This document shows, piece by piece, positions 8,037 to 16,552 of a stretch of 45,432 nt of DNA (positions are counted from its first letter, which is position 1; every line of letters begins with the position of its first letter). Under the pieces are notes generated by a model that had not been told where the DNA came from, did no database searches, and saw only the letters and a list, made by a program, of their open reading frames with translations. The stretch lies in the NCBI GenBank assembly GCA_013426805.1, contig JACDZG010000054.1, forward strand, positions 1-45,432. The letters are read 5' to 3'. Position numbers and translations under genes: made by a program. The DNA comes from Chromatiaceae bacterium (lineage in GTDB: Bacteria > Pseudomonadota > Gammaproteobacteria > Chromatiales > Chromatiaceae).

Positions 8037-8076
8037 TGTGGCGGGGGCTCCGGGCAACCGGAGTCCCTACGCCGGA

Positions 8077-8302
8077 GGCATCTTTTCATTGACTTTCACT
8101 GCAAAGGGTACTGACCCCTTTTTCGACCCTTGAGTGGAAGCGGCACTTTCCGCGTGTTTCCTTGCCCTTGCCTGGTCCGCAACAGTTTTTCGCTCGCTTC
8201 GCCGCATCGCAACTGATTGTTTCTGCCACGCTTGCGGCTTAAGTCAGTGCCATTCAGACCTGACCCCACTCTCCTCTCCAGGACGCATGCTCTCTGCTCT
8301 AC
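8077..8302. other. Intergenic remnant between intron and secreted-protein gene
   Basis: No gene is visible. The stretch contains two short motifs, ACTGACCCCTTTTT (8111-8124) and CAGACCTGACCCCACTC (8257-8273). They resemble the GGGGTCAGGTCTGA-type boundaries that often flank REP-associated transposase (RAYT) genes. No such gene remains. A perfect palindrome GCGGAATTCCGC (8303-8314) directly follows the stop of the secreted protein on the minus strand. Confidence 0.3.
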
Positions 8303-8314
8303 GCGGAATTCCGC

Positions 8315-9028
8315 TTATTTTTTAACGCCAGTAATCGTAACGGTAACGTTATCGCCGGAATTAACAACTAATCCTGACTTCTCACAATCATAGGTTGATT
8401 TTTCATTTTTTCGAATAGTAACAGTTTGTGACGTAGTGTTGTTCTTGCATTTCACGTTATAAGGGGGCTGAGCCCATGCCGCATCTCCACTAACAACATT
8501 TTGAGTTAAAACAATGCTATCTAATAACAATCCTTTTCTATCGCTACCAAAATGACTAAATTCGATGGAACCTGATGTTGAGGATGACACATTAAATACA
8601 TCTGAAAACGTCGTATAAGGTGCTGATGAGTCGAGGGTCACCGTTCGCAATAAGGTTTCATCAAAAAATACGTCAACGGTATTGCTGTCTCCACGTTGGC
8701 TCCCGGCCAATCGATAGCTTAATGTGTAAGTCCCAGTGGGGAGCGTAAGCACTTTTGAAATGAGATCCGCTGCAGCAGATGTAGTTCCGTCTAAATCAAG
8801 ACATCTACCCGCATTACCTGCGCATGGTAACCCATAAAGACCATGGCCAAATAGGTCAACCGAACCACCAGAACCGGCATTCGCTACTGTCCAATTTGTT
8901 AGAGTTTTTTTAGATAATCCAGTGGGCTCGGTATCAAAATTTTCACTAAAAATTACCGAATCTCCTTTTGCCAATGGAGCCATTAACGCGTATACGAAAA
9001 ATAAAATTTCTTTGCTATGATTTAACAC
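8315..9028 (-). CDS. Secreted jelly-roll (carbohydrate-binding-like) protein, AT-rich
   Basis: A 237-residue protein. The chosen start is the GTG at 9028, with GGAG about 10 bases upstream; a TTG at 9043 is also in frame. Residues about 1-22 (hydrophobic ILFFVYALMAPLA) look like a signal peptide. The body, with ENFDTEPTG, GSVDLFGHGLYG, CLDLDGTTS, LPTGTYTLSYRLAGSQRG and IEFSHFGSDRKGLLLDSIVL, has the beta-rich pattern of DUF642/CBM-like jelly rolls seen in exported surface proteins. The last 50 residues add a small beta domain with two cysteines. No PEP-CTERM or LPXTG anchor is present. Base composition is far more AT-rich than neighbours, pointing to transfer. It stands alone; the ligand is unknown. 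Confidence 0.6.
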   Translation of the reverse strand: MLNHSKEILFFVYALMAPLAKGDSVIFSENFDTEPTGLSKKTLTNWTVANAGSGGSVDLFGHGLYGLPCAGNAGRCLDLDGTTSAAADLISKVLTLPTGTYTLSYRLAGSQRGDSNTVDVFFDETLLRTVTLDSSAPYTTFSDVFNVSSSTSGSIEFSHFGSDRKGLLLDSIVLTQNVVSGDAAWAQPPYNVKCKNNTTSQTVTIRKNEKSTYDCEKSGLVVNSGDNVTVTITGVKK

Positions 9029-9552
9029 GATGCTAGTCTCCAAGTGAGTTGCATAACTGTAAAGCCAAGCTGAATCGGTGGAGCAAGAGCGATGCCGATT
9101 TCAGCTTTGGCGATTGCTACTACCCCGTTCCAACTTAATAAGTTGCGGCGTTATTCCGCCAGGATGCCGGAAGGAAGTCGCCATGGATGGTACTTCGCAG
9201 CGAGCACAGACCTGCAAGATAAGACGGAACGCCCTACTAGCTAGGTTTAGGCGGACAAACTATCCCATAACGCGTCGCATTTTTCATTACATCAGGTTTT
9301 TTCAGGTTGTCAAGCCCCTGCGCGCAGTTCCTCGCTGCGCTGTTCGTGCATTATGAGGCAAGATTGCCTCATAACGCACGAACGGGTCGAGGGTACGCCA
9401 CATGAACCCCACATGAACCGGGGAGTGAGTGCGTGGTTTTAACAAAAGAATAATAGAAAAAACAATCTTGTGAGGTCCCTTTCTCGGCGAATGCTCAGGG
9501 TGTTTAGGAGGCAGCGACAGGGGCGGCGCTCGGCCGAGCGTCGTTCAAGCTT
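9029..9552. other. Non-coding stretch with a long hairpin
   Basis: No convincing gene. The stretch 9050-9330 is AT-rich like the neighbouring secreted-protein gene and probably belongs to the same transferred segment. The only strong structure is the hairpin at 9342-9383. Confidence 0.5.
9342..9383. repeat. 19-bp hairpin
   Basis: GTTCGTGCATTATGAGGCA (9342-9360) and its reverse complement with one mismatch (9365-9383), separated by AGAT. It lacks the GTAG foot of the REPs elsewhere in the window and has no T-tract on either side. It may be a separate palindromic repeat family or a cruciform end of the AT-rich segment. Confidence 0.7.
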
Positions 9553-9636
9553 GGGGCCTCGATCATTGCCCAAGTCATCACGGGCTCGTAGAAGCGGCGG
9601 GAAGCCGCTTCTACGGCCGGGACGACGATCAACGCC
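9553..9636. repeat. Dispersed inverted repeat with internal GTAG REP hairpin
   Basis: The outer arms are related to the ATCATCGTTCCGGCC family: GGGGCCTCGATCATTGCC (9553-9570), and the reverse complement of 9615-9636, which reads GGCGTTGATCGTCGTCCCGG and on. Between them lies a REP hairpin with a GTAG foot: GTAGAAGCGGC (9588-9598), loop GGGAA, GCCGCTTCTAC (9604-9614). A near-identical composite occurs at 33472-33583. Confidence 0.7.
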
Positions 9637-9922
9637 GTTTGGGGCCTTGGTCATGAGCCCGGCTATCTTGCGATCTGTGAACATCTGGGATCACTCTGGG
9701 TCATCGGTTTGGTCGGAACGGCGGTCATGGCCATGAGATCCTCGCTCGCGGCAGTCCCAAAGCGACATGCCCGCCCAACGCCCAACGGCGCCCGCCCCAT
9801 CCCGAGGATGTTAAACTCCGCCCGTCCGGAACACGCCTGATGCGGCCGATCGGCTCGATCGCGATCCTGAGGCGATTGCTGTCGGAGAATCGATCAGGTC
9901 AGCGCTTGCCTCAGGGTGATTG

Positions 9923-11053
9923 ATGTACGGTACACCGCTCGCTATCTTTCTGCCCTCGCTGGCCGGCGGTGGTGCGGAACGCATGATGCTGAACCTGTCC
10001 CAGGGCGCGGTGGCGGCCGGGGTCGCGGTGGATCTCGTGGTTGGGCAGGCGGCGGGGCCTTACCTGGCGCTGGTGCCGCCGGGCTGCACGCTGGTCGACC
10101 TTGGCGCGGCGCGGGTGCTGGGTGCATTGCCGGGACTGGTGCGCTATCTGCGCCGGCGTCGGCCGCGGGCTCTGTTGGCCGCGATGGATCATGCCAACAT
10201 GGTCGCCTTGTGGGCGCGCGCCCTGGCACGGGTGCCGACGCGTGTCTGTGTCAGCGTGCGCAGCAATCTGTCGCAGGAGGCCGCGCATTCGCCGTTCTTG
10301 GCCGGGCGTTGGATGCCGCGGTTGGCGCGCGCGTTTTATCCGCGCGCGGACGCCGTTATCGCCGTGTCGCAAGGGGTGGCGGATGATCTCGACCGGCTGC
10401 TCGGCGCCGGTCGAGCGCGCATCCTGGTCATTCCCAATCCGGTGGTGACACCCGAACTGGCCGCGCTTGCCGCCGCGCCGCCGGATCATCCCTGGCTGCG
10501 ACCGGGTACAGTGCCGGTGATCCTGGCCGCCGGACGGCTGGCCCCGCAGAAAGATTATCCGACGTTGATCCGCGCCTTCGCGGCCTTGAGCGCCGGGCGG
10601 GATCTGCGTCTGATCATCCTCGGCGAGGGGCCGGAGCGGGCGGCGCTGGAGTCGCTGATTCAGCAACTGGGGCTCGGCGATCGGGTCGCCCTGCCCGGAT
10701 TCCGGGACAATCCTTTCGCGTATATGAGCCGCGCCCGCCTGTTCGTGCTGTCGTCGGCCTGGGAGGGGTTGCCGGGGGTGCTGATTCAGGCCATGGCCTG
10801 CGGGACCTCGGTGGTCAGCACCGACTGCCCGAGCGGACCACGGGAGGTGCTGGCGGACGGGCGCTATGGTCCACTGGTGCCGGTGGGCGCGGTCGAGGCG
10901 CTGGCCGCGGCGATGGCGCTGACCCTGGAGCAACCGCCGGCACCGGAGCGCCTCAAGGCGCGCGCCGCGGATTACGGACTCGAACCCGTGACCCGCCGTT
11001 ATCTGGAGGTGCTGGGTTGCGGCGCACGCGATCCGGCCGGAATCGCGGGATGA
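9923..11053 (+). CDS. GT4-family glycosyltransferase
   Basis: A 376-residue GT-B retaining glycosyltransferase, first of a tightly coupled run. The N-terminal Rossmann half begins with FLPSLAGGGAERMMLNLS, the acceptor-side GGAE motif of GT4 enzymes. The nucleotide-sugar half has GRLAPQKDYPTLIRAFA and AWEGLPGVLIQAMACG. In the EX7E motif the second Glu is replaced by Gln (EGLPGVLIQ), a tolerated but less common variant. The ATG at 9923 is preferred over a TTG just before it; AGGGTG lies 7 bases upstream. The stop overlaps the next start (ATGA). It acts on the cytoplasmic face in surface-polysaccharide assembly; donor and acceptor are unknown. Confidence 0.85.
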   Translation: MYGTPLAIFLPSLAGGGAERMMLNLSQGAVAAGVAVDLVVGQAAGPYLALVPPGCTLVDLGAARVLGALPGLVRYLRRRRPRALLAAMDHANMVALWARALARVPTRVCVSVRSNLSQEAAHSPFLAGRWMPRLARAFYPRADAVIAVSQGVADDLDRLLGAGRARILVIPNPVVTPELAALAAAPPDHPWLRPGTVPVILAAGRLAPQKDYPTLIRAFAALSAGRDLRLIILGEGPERAALESLIQQLGLGDRVALPGFRDNPFAYMSRARLFVLSSAWEGLPGVLIQAMACGTSVVSTDCPSGPREVLADGRYGPLVPVGAVEALAAAMALTLEQPPAPERLKARAADYGLEPVTRRYLEVLGCGARDPAGIAG

Positions 11054-12201
11054 AGATCGCCCACGTGATCACCGGCCTTGAACTGGGCGGCGCCGAGATG
11101 ATGCTGTTCAAGCTGCTGAGCACCATGGACCGGACGGTGTTCGAACCGCTGGTGATCTCGCTGATCCCTCCCGGACCCATGGAGCCGCGGATCAGCGAAC
11201 TAGGTGTCCGGGTGGAGACGCTCGATTTGCGCCGCGGTTTTCCGACGGCCGGGGCGGTCGTGCGTCTGGTGCGTCTGCTGCGCGCCTTTCGGCCCGAGCT
11301 GATTCAGACCTGGATGTACCACGCGGATTTGCTCGGCGGGCTGGTGTTGCCGCTGCTGGGGGCGGGGTCCGGGCGTCCGCGGCTGGTTTGGAACATCCGC
11401 CAGAGCGACCTGGACCCGCGTCAGACCCGCCGCGCCACCCGGATCGTGGCCCGGCTCAATGCCGGGCTCTCCCGTCTCGCGCCGGACCGCATTCTCTGTT
11501 GCTCGGAACGCGCGCGGGAGGTCCATCTGGCCTTGGGGTATCGGCGCGGCACCCTGTCCGTGATCCCGAACGGATTTGAACTGGAGCGTTTCCGGCCGGA
11601 CGCGCAGGCCCGCGTTGCGCTGCGCGAGAGCTTAGGCATACCGGCTGAGACCCCGCTGGTCGGGCTCGTGGCCCGCTGCGATCCGCAGAAGGATCTGCCG
11701 ACCTTTCTGCGGGCGGCGGCCGTGGTCCGGGCCGCGCGGCCCGAGTGCCGGTTCCTGCTGTGCGGTCCGGGGATGGATGCGGCCAACCCGCAATTGATGG
11801 GCTGGATTGCCGACGCGCGTCTGGGTGAGGCGGTCAGCCTGCTCGGTCCACGCGCCGACACGCCGCGCGTCTTTGCCGCCCTGGACCTGCTGGTCAGCGC
11901 CTCGGCCTATGGGGAAGGCTTCCCGAACGTGATCGGCGAGGCCATGGCCTGCGCCGTGCCCTGTGTGGTCACCGATGTGGGCGACTCCGCCCTGATCGTC
12001 GGCGAAACCGGACGCACCGTGCCGCCGCGCGACCCGTCGGCTCTGGCCGCGGCCATCGGGTGCCTGCTCGCCGAGGGTCCGGAGGCGCTGGCCGCCCGCG
12101 GCCGGGCCGCCCGCGCCCGCATCGCAGCGCACTATGCCTTGCCGCTGATCGCCACGCGCTACGCAGATCTCTACCAGTCATTGAACCGAGGGAATCGCTA
12201 A
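11050..12201 (+). CDS. GT4-family glycosyltransferase
   Basis: A 383-residue GT-B enzyme. MKIAHVITGLELGGAEMMLFK at the start gives the family's GGAE motif. DPQKDLPTFLRAAA and YGEGFPNVIGEAMACAVP give the donor domain with an intact EX7E pair. An upstream in-frame ATG at 11017 would add 11 arginine-rich residues. The start at 11050 is preferred because it matches the family and forms an ATGA overlap with the preceding stop. The next gene starts at the A of its TAA (TAATG). The enzyme probably adds one sugar of the polysaccharide that this plus-strand cluster builds. Confidence 0.85.
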   Translation: MKIAHVITGLELGGAEMMLFKLLSTMDRTVFEPLVISLIPPGPMEPRISELGVRVETLDLRRGFPTAGAVVRLVRLLRAFRPELIQTWMYHADLLGGLVLPLLGAGSGRPRLVWNIRQSDLDPRQTRRATRIVARLNAGLSRLAPDRILCCSERAREVHLALGYRRGTLSVIPNGFELERFRPDAQARVALRESLGIPAETPLVGLVARCDPQKDLPTFLRAAAVVRAARPECRFLLCGPGMDAANPQLMGWIADARLGEAVSLLGPRADTPRVFAALDLLVSASAYGEGFPNVIGEAMACAVPCVVTDVGDSALIVGETGRTVPPRDPSALAAAIGCLLAEGPEALAARGRAARARIAAHYALPLIATRYADLYQSLNRGNR

Positions 12202-14171
12202 TGTGCGGTCTGTGCGGCCTGATCGACCCCGATGCCCCCACCGAGTCCGACCTGCGTCATGCCGTCGGGCGGATGAACGACACCCTGGTGCATCGCGGAC
12301 CGGATGATCAGGGCCTGTGGCTGGACCCCGCGGCGGGGGTCGCGCTGGGGCATCGGCGGTTGTCGATCCTCGACCTCTCGCCCCTGGGGCATCAGCCGAT
12401 GGTCTCCCATTGCGGCCGGTATGTGCTCGCCTTCAATGGTGAAATCTATAACTACCTGGCGCTGCGCCGCGACCTTGGCGATGGCGTTCCCTGGCGCGGG
12501 CACTCGGATACCGAGGTGCTGCTCGCCTGGATCAGCCGGCGCGGGGTGGCGGTGACGCTGCCGCAACTCAACGGCATGTTCGCCTTTGCCCTGTGGGATC
12601 GGCAGGAGCGCCGGCTCACCCTGGCGCGCGACCGCCTGGGGGAGAAGCCGCTCTACTACGGCTGGAACCGCGGACGCTTTTTGTTCGGCTCCGAGCTCAA
12701 GGCGCTGACCGCCCATCCGCACTGGCAGGGCACGCTCGATCGGGATGCGCTGGCGGCCTATCTGCGCCTGAGTTATGTCCCGGCACCGCATTCCATCTAC
12801 CAGGGGATTCACAAGCTCGAACCCGGGACCTCGGCCACCCTGGATGAGGGTCGGCAGACCCCGCTCATCCGCGCCTATTGGACTGCGCGCGAGGCCGTCG
12901 AGCGCGGTCTGACCGCGCCCTTTGACGGATCGCGGGCGCAGGCCCTGGAGGCGCTGGAGTCACTGCTGAGCGATGCCGTGGGGTTGCGGATGCAGGCCGA
13001 TGTGCCGCTCGGCGCCTTCCTTTCCGGCGGCATCGACTCCACCGCCGTGGTGGCCCTGATGCAGGCCCAGTCGGCCAAGCCGGTGCGCACCTTCTCCATT
13101 GGATTTCACGAGCCCGGATTCGATGAGGCACCCCATGCCCGGCAGGTCGCCGCGCATCTGGGGACCGATCATACCGAGCTGTACGTCACCGCTCAGCACG
13201 GCATCGAGACCATCGTCGACCTGCCGCGGCTCTGGGATGAACCCTTCGGGGACTCGTCCCAGATCCCGACGCTGCTGGTGAGCCGGATGGCCAGGCGCGA
13301 TGTGACCGTGTGCCTGTCCGGAGACGGCGGCGACGAGCTGTTCGGCGGCTATTCCCGGTATCTCTGGACACGCGAGACCTGGCGGCGCATCGGCTGGGTG
13401 CCGCTGGGGCTGCGCCGCGCGCTGGCCGGGGCGGTCACCGCCATCGCCCCCGGCACCTGGGACCGGCTGCTGCGGCCCCTCGGCCGGCTGCTGCCCGGAC
13501 CGCTCGCCATCGCCAACCCCGGGGACCGACTGCATAAGGCGATCGATGTCCTGACCGGCGATTCACCCGAGGCGCTCTATTTGCGCATGGTCTCGCACTG
13601 GAACGACCCGGCCGCGTTGGTGATCGGTGCCCAAGAACCGGCGAGCGTGCTCACCGACCCGACGCGGCGCCCGCGCACCGGGTCGATCACCGAGTCGATG
13701 ATGTTCATGGACAGTTGCCTTTATCTGCCGGATGACATCCTGGTCAAGGTCGACCGGGCCAGCATGGGGGTCGGCCTGGAGGCGCGGGTGCCGCTGCTGG
13801 ATCATCGGGTGTTCGAGTTCGCCTGGTCACTGCCGCTGCGCTGGAAAGTGCGCGGGCGTCTCGGCAAGCTCCCGCTACGCCACATGGTCGAGCGGCATGT
13901 GCCGCGTGCCCTCATGGATCGGCCCAAGATGGGGTTCGGGGTGCCGATCGAGCATTGGCTGCGCGGGCCGCTGCGTGACTGGGCGGAGGCCCTGCTGGCG
14001 CGTGATCGGCTGCTGGCCGACGGCATCCTGAGGCCCGATCCCATCCGCGCCAAGTGGGATGACCACCTGGCGGGGCGGCGCAACTGGTCCTATTACCTGT
14101 GGGATTTGCTGATGTTCCAGGCGTGGCTGGATGCGGCCGGGGCCGCGCGGTCCGCGAGTCGCCGGCCATGA
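12201..14171 (+). CDS. asnB: Asparagine synthase-type glutamine amidotransferase
   Basis: A 656-residue two-domain enzyme. Residues 1-210 form the class II glutaminase: MCGLCGL gives Cys2 as nucleophile after Met removal, with RLSILDLSPLGHQP and FNGEIYNY. Residues about 230-600 form the synthetase with the pyrophosphate loop SGGIDSTAVVALM and CLSGDGGDELFGGYSRY. Inside polysaccharide clusters such AsnB homologues (WbpS-like) often amidate uronic acids rather than make asparagine. The position between GT4 genes, with coupled starts on both sides (TAATG before, ATGA after), favours that role here, but the sequence alone does not separate the two. An apparent upstream extension of this frame into the preceding gene is not a real start. 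Confidence 0.85.
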   Translation: MCGLCGLIDPDAPTESDLRHAVGRMNDTLVHRGPDDQGLWLDPAAGVALGHRRLSILDLSPLGHQPMVSHCGRYVLAFNGEIYNYLALRRDLGDGVPWRGHSDTEVLLAWISRRGVAVTLPQLNGMFAFALWDRQERRLTLARDRLGEKPLYYGWNRGRFLFGSELKALTAHPHWQGTLDRDALAAYLRLSYVPAPHSIYQGIHKLEPGTSATLDEGRQTPLIRAYWTAREAVERGLTAPFDGSRAQALEALESLLSDAVGLRMQADVPLGAFLSGGIDSTAVVALMQAQSAKPVRTFSIGFHEPGFDEAPHARQVAAHLGTDHTELYVTAQHGIETIVDLPRLWDEPFGDSSQIPTLLVSRMARRDVTVCLSGDGGDELFGGYSRYLWTRETWRRIGWVPLGLRRALAGAVTAIAPGTWDRLLRPLGRLLPGPLAIANPGDRLHKAIDVLTGDSPEALYLRMVSHWNDPAALVIGAQEPASVLTDPTRRPRTGSITESMMFMDSCLYLPDDILVKVDRASMGVGLEARVPLLDHRVFEFAWSLPLRWKVRGRLGKLPLRHMVERHVPRALMDRPKMGFGVPIEHWLRGPLRDWAEALLARDRLLADGILRPDPIRAKWDDHLAGRRNWSYYLWDLLMFQAWLDAAGAARSASRRP

Positions 14172-15334
14172 CGGCGGTCGGTACCCGGCGGGTCGCGTTC
14201 TTCGTGACCGTGGACTGGTATTTCTGCCATCACTATCTCGCGCTGGCGCAGGCCGTACGCGCTGCCGGCTTCGCGGTGACGGTGATTACCGGGGTGGAGG
14301 CCCATGGCGAGCGCATCCGCGCGGCCGGGCTCGATCTGATTCCCCTGGAGGTCTCACGCAAGGGGATGCATCCGTGGCACGAACTGCGCAGCATTGCGCG
14401 GGTGACGCGCATCCTCAAGGATCTGAAACCCGTCCTGCTGCACAATATCGCGCAGAAACCGGTGCTTTACGGCACCTTGGCGGCCCGTCTCGCGGGGGTG
14501 CCGACGGTGGTCAACGGGGTGGCGGGGATGGGCTATCTGTTCTCCTCCGACGGCCCGCGGGCCCGCCTGGTGCGCGGATTGGTGGGCGGAGCCTATCGCG
14601 CACTGCTCGCCGCGCCGAACGTGCGGGTCCTGGTGCAGAACCCGGATGATCAGCAGCAGGTCCGGCGGCTCACGGGGGTGGCGCCGGTGCTGATCCCCGG
14701 TTCCGGGGTGGATATCGCGCGCTTCGTCCCGCGCGCGGACCCGCCGGGGGCGGTCGTGGTGATGCTGGCCTCGCGGCTGCTGTGGGACAAGGGGGTGGGG
14801 GATTTCGTCAGCGCTGCCCGCCTGCTCAAGGCGCGGGGCAGCCCGGCGCGGTGCGTGCTGGTGGGCAAACCCGACCCCGGCAATCCGACCTCGGTGGCGG
14901 AGGCGCAACTGCGCGACTGGCATCAGGAGGGCTGTATCGAGTGGTGGGGGCATAGCGCCGACATGCCCGCCGTGCTGGCGCAGGCGCACATCGCTTGTTT
15001 GCCGTCCTATTATCGCGAGGGTCTGCCCAAGTTTCTGATCGAGGCCGCGGCCGCGGGGCTGCCGTTGGTCACCACGGATGCGACCGGCTGTCGGGAGGCC
15101 GTGGAGGTCGAGGGCAACGGACTGCTGGTCCCGGTCCATGACCCGCTGGCCCTGGCGCACGCGCTTGAACGCCTGATCGGCGACGCGGATTTGCGGCGCC
15201 GGTTCGGCGCGCGTTCGCGGATGATCGCCGAGGCGCGTTTCGACTCCGCGCTGATCCACGCGGCGACTCTTGGGGTGTATCGTGAATTGCTTGAATCCAG
15301 AACGATTTTGTCTTCAGTAAAGGAACGGGAGTGA
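14168..15334 (+). CDS. GT4-family glycosyltransferase (PglA/WbpH-like)
   Basis: A 388-residue GT-B enzyme. The N-terminal half has a conserved aromatic-rich start (FFVTVDWYFCHHYL), and LLHNIAQKPVLYGTLAARL and VNGVAGMGYLF. These resemble GT4 enzymes acting on undecaprenyl-linked amino sugars (PglA, WbpH, TuaC group). The donor half has SRLLWDKGVGDFVSAARLL and YYREGLPKFLIEAAAAGLP with an intact EX7E. Start by ATGA overlap with asnB. The last gene of the coupled block; 265 bp follow before the next gene. Confidence 0.83.
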   Translation: MTAVGTRRVAFFVTVDWYFCHHYLALAQAVRAAGFAVTVITGVEAHGERIRAAGLDLIPLEVSRKGMHPWHELRSIARVTRILKDLKPVLLHNIAQKPVLYGTLAARLAGVPTVVNGVAGMGYLFSSDGPRARLVRGLVGGAYRALLAAPNVRVLVQNPDDQQQVRRLTGVAPVLIPGSGVDIARFVPRADPPGAVVVMLASRLLWDKGVGDFVSAARLLKARGSPARCVLVGKPDPGNPTSVAEAQLRDWHQEGCIEWWGHSADMPAVLAQAHIACLPSYYREGLPKFLIEAAAAGLPLVTTDATGCREAVEVEGNGLLVPVHDPLALAHALERLIGDADLRRRFGARSRMIAEARFDSALIHAATLGVYRELLESRTILSSVKERE

Positions 15335-15343
15335 GGTCAGTCT

Positions 15344-15409
15344 ATGAAAGCGGCGTTGATGACCGGTGTGACGGGAAAAGAAATGGCGCTCTTCGCCGGT
15401 TGGCGGTGA
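15344..15409 (+). pseudogene. Remnant of a gmd-like gene start
   Basis: The 21-codon frame MKAALMTGVTGKEMALFAGWR begins like GDP-mannose 4,6-dehydratase (MKxALITGVTGQDGxYLAE), then departs after the glycine-rich dinucleotide loop. It is most likely the stub of a deleted gmd. A full gmd copy is on the other strand at 23296-24345 but is not the source of this exact sequence. Coincidence is possible for so short a match. Confidence 0.35.
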
Positions 15410-15410
15410 T

Positions 15411-15454
15411 CGGAGGTGATTGGGAATCGGAGGTGATTGGGAATCGGAGGTGAT
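15411..15454. repeat. 17-bp tandem repeat, about 2.6 copies
   Basis: TGGGAATCGGAGGTGAT occurs at 15421-15437 and 15438-15454, preceded by a partial CGGAGGTGAT at 15411-15420. It lies between the gmd stub and the uxs promoter region. The copy number may vary between strains. Confidence 0.85.
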
Positions 15455-15598
15455 CCCGCAGGCCCCGTCTGTTATACTGCAACGCTTTGAGAAATTGTCT
15501 GAACTTCCGGACGCGCGTATATCGCCCCGGTCGCTGTTCGGCGTCGGCGCCCGAATCGCATATTTCGACCGGTTCATAACCGACAACATGGAGATCGC

Positions 15599-16552
15599 AT
15601 GCGCATATCGAACAGAAAACGCGTTTTGGTGACCGGCGGCGCCGGTTTTTTAGGATCTCACCTGTGCGAGCGGCTGCTCTCCGAAGGCTGCGATGTATTG
15701 TCCGTCGACAACTTCTATAGCGGGACCCGGGACAATATCGCGCATCTGTTCGCCAATCCCCGGTTCGAGCTCATCCGCCACGATATCACCTTTCCGCTGT
15801 ATATCGAAGTGGACGAGATCTACAACCTGGCCTGCCCGGCCTCGCCGATTCACTATCAGCGCGATCCGGTCCAAACCACGAAGACGAGTGTGCATGGCGC
15901 CATCAACATGCTGGGCCTCGCCAAGCGCACCAAGGCGCGGATACTTCAGGCATCCACCAGCGAGGTCTACGGCGATCCGGAGGTGCATCCGCAACCGGAG
16001 GGCTATTGGGGACGCGTCAACCCCATCGGTATCCGCTCCTGCTACGACGAGGGAAAGCGTTGCGCCGAGACGTTGTTTTTCGATTACCATCGCCAGCACG
16101 GGTTGGAAGTCAAAGTCGTGCGCATCTTCAATACCTACGGGCCGAGGATGCACCCGAACGACGGACGGGTGGTCAGCAATTTCATCGTACAGGCACTGCG
16201 CGGAGAAGATATCACGATCTATGGAGACGGATCTCAGACCCGCAGTTTCTGCTATGTCAGCGACCTGATCGATGGCTTCGTTCGGATGATGGCAAGCGAG
16301 CCGGTACTGACCGGCCCCCTGAATATGGGTAACCCCGTAGAATACACGATCCTGGAGCTTGCCGAGTCGATTCTCGGGCTCGTCGGGGGGCGGTCGCGCT
16401 TGGTGTTCAAGCCGCTGCCGCAAGACGATCCGCGGCAGCGCAAGCCCGACATCTCCCTTGCCTCTACTGCCCTGAGGTGGGAGCCGCAGGTGAGTCTTCC
16501 GGATGGTCTCTCGGCCACTGTCGCGTACTTTCGGGGTTTGCTTGACTTATGA
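15599..16552 (+). CDS. uxs: UDP-glucuronate decarboxylase (UDP-xylose synthase)
   Basis: A 317-residue extended short-chain dehydrogenase that converts UDP-glucuronate to UDP-xylose via a 4-keto intermediate. [16 protein letters not shown] gives the NAD-binding loop. [20 protein letters not shown] is characteristic of UXS. The catalytic YxxxK is in SCYDEGKR, preceded by STSEVYGDP. The late RxxR-type substrate region ([21 protein letters not shown]) is intact. Length is normal for the soluble bacterial form, which has no N-terminal membrane anchor. Its stop overlaps the GT2 start (ATGA), which places UDP-xylose supply and the following glycosylation genes in one transcript. Confidence 0.9.
   Translation: MRISNRKRVLVTGGAGFLGSHLCERLLSEGCDVLSVDNFYSGTRDNIAHLFANPRFELIRHDITFPLYIEVDEIYNLACPASPIHYQRDPVQTTKTSVHGAINMLGLAKRTKARILQASTSEVYGDPEVHPQPEGYWGRVNPIGIRSCYDEGKRCAETLFFDYHRQHGLEVKVVRIFNTYGPRMHPNDGRVVSNFIVQALRGEDITIYGDGSQTRSFCYVSDLIDGFVRMMASEPVLTGPLNMGNPVEYTILELAESILGLVGGRSRLVFKPLPQDDPRQRKPDISLASTALRWEPQVSLPDGLSATVAYFRGLLDL

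Larger units (their letters stand above)
7226..8076 (+). mobile_element. Degenerate group II intron
   Basis: The segment has the order expected of a bacterial group II intron: a GC-rich structured 5' region (7226-7500), an intron-encoded reverse transcriptase reading frame (from 7602), a domain V sequence (8004-8036: GAACCG, GATGCGG, GAAA tetraloop, ACTGCACGTCCGG), and a domain VI-like hairpin with a GGGCAA loop (8042-8072). It is inactive. The RT frame is shifted once and most of its catalytic domain is deleted. The domain V catalytic triad reads AAC instead of AGC. A pair of REP hairpins sits in the 5' part. Exact intron ends are estimated. Confidence 0.75.

Noticed and set aside
9078-9356. 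92-codon frame in the AT-rich stretch
   Set aside because: No ribosome site, no recognisable domain and irregular composition; it ends inside the hairpin at 9342-9383.
12060-12200. Upstream extension of the AsnB frame
   Set aside because: It overlaps the end of the preceding GT4 gene, is an Arg/Pro/Gly-rich shadow, and would bury the catalytic Cys2 of the MCGLCG start.
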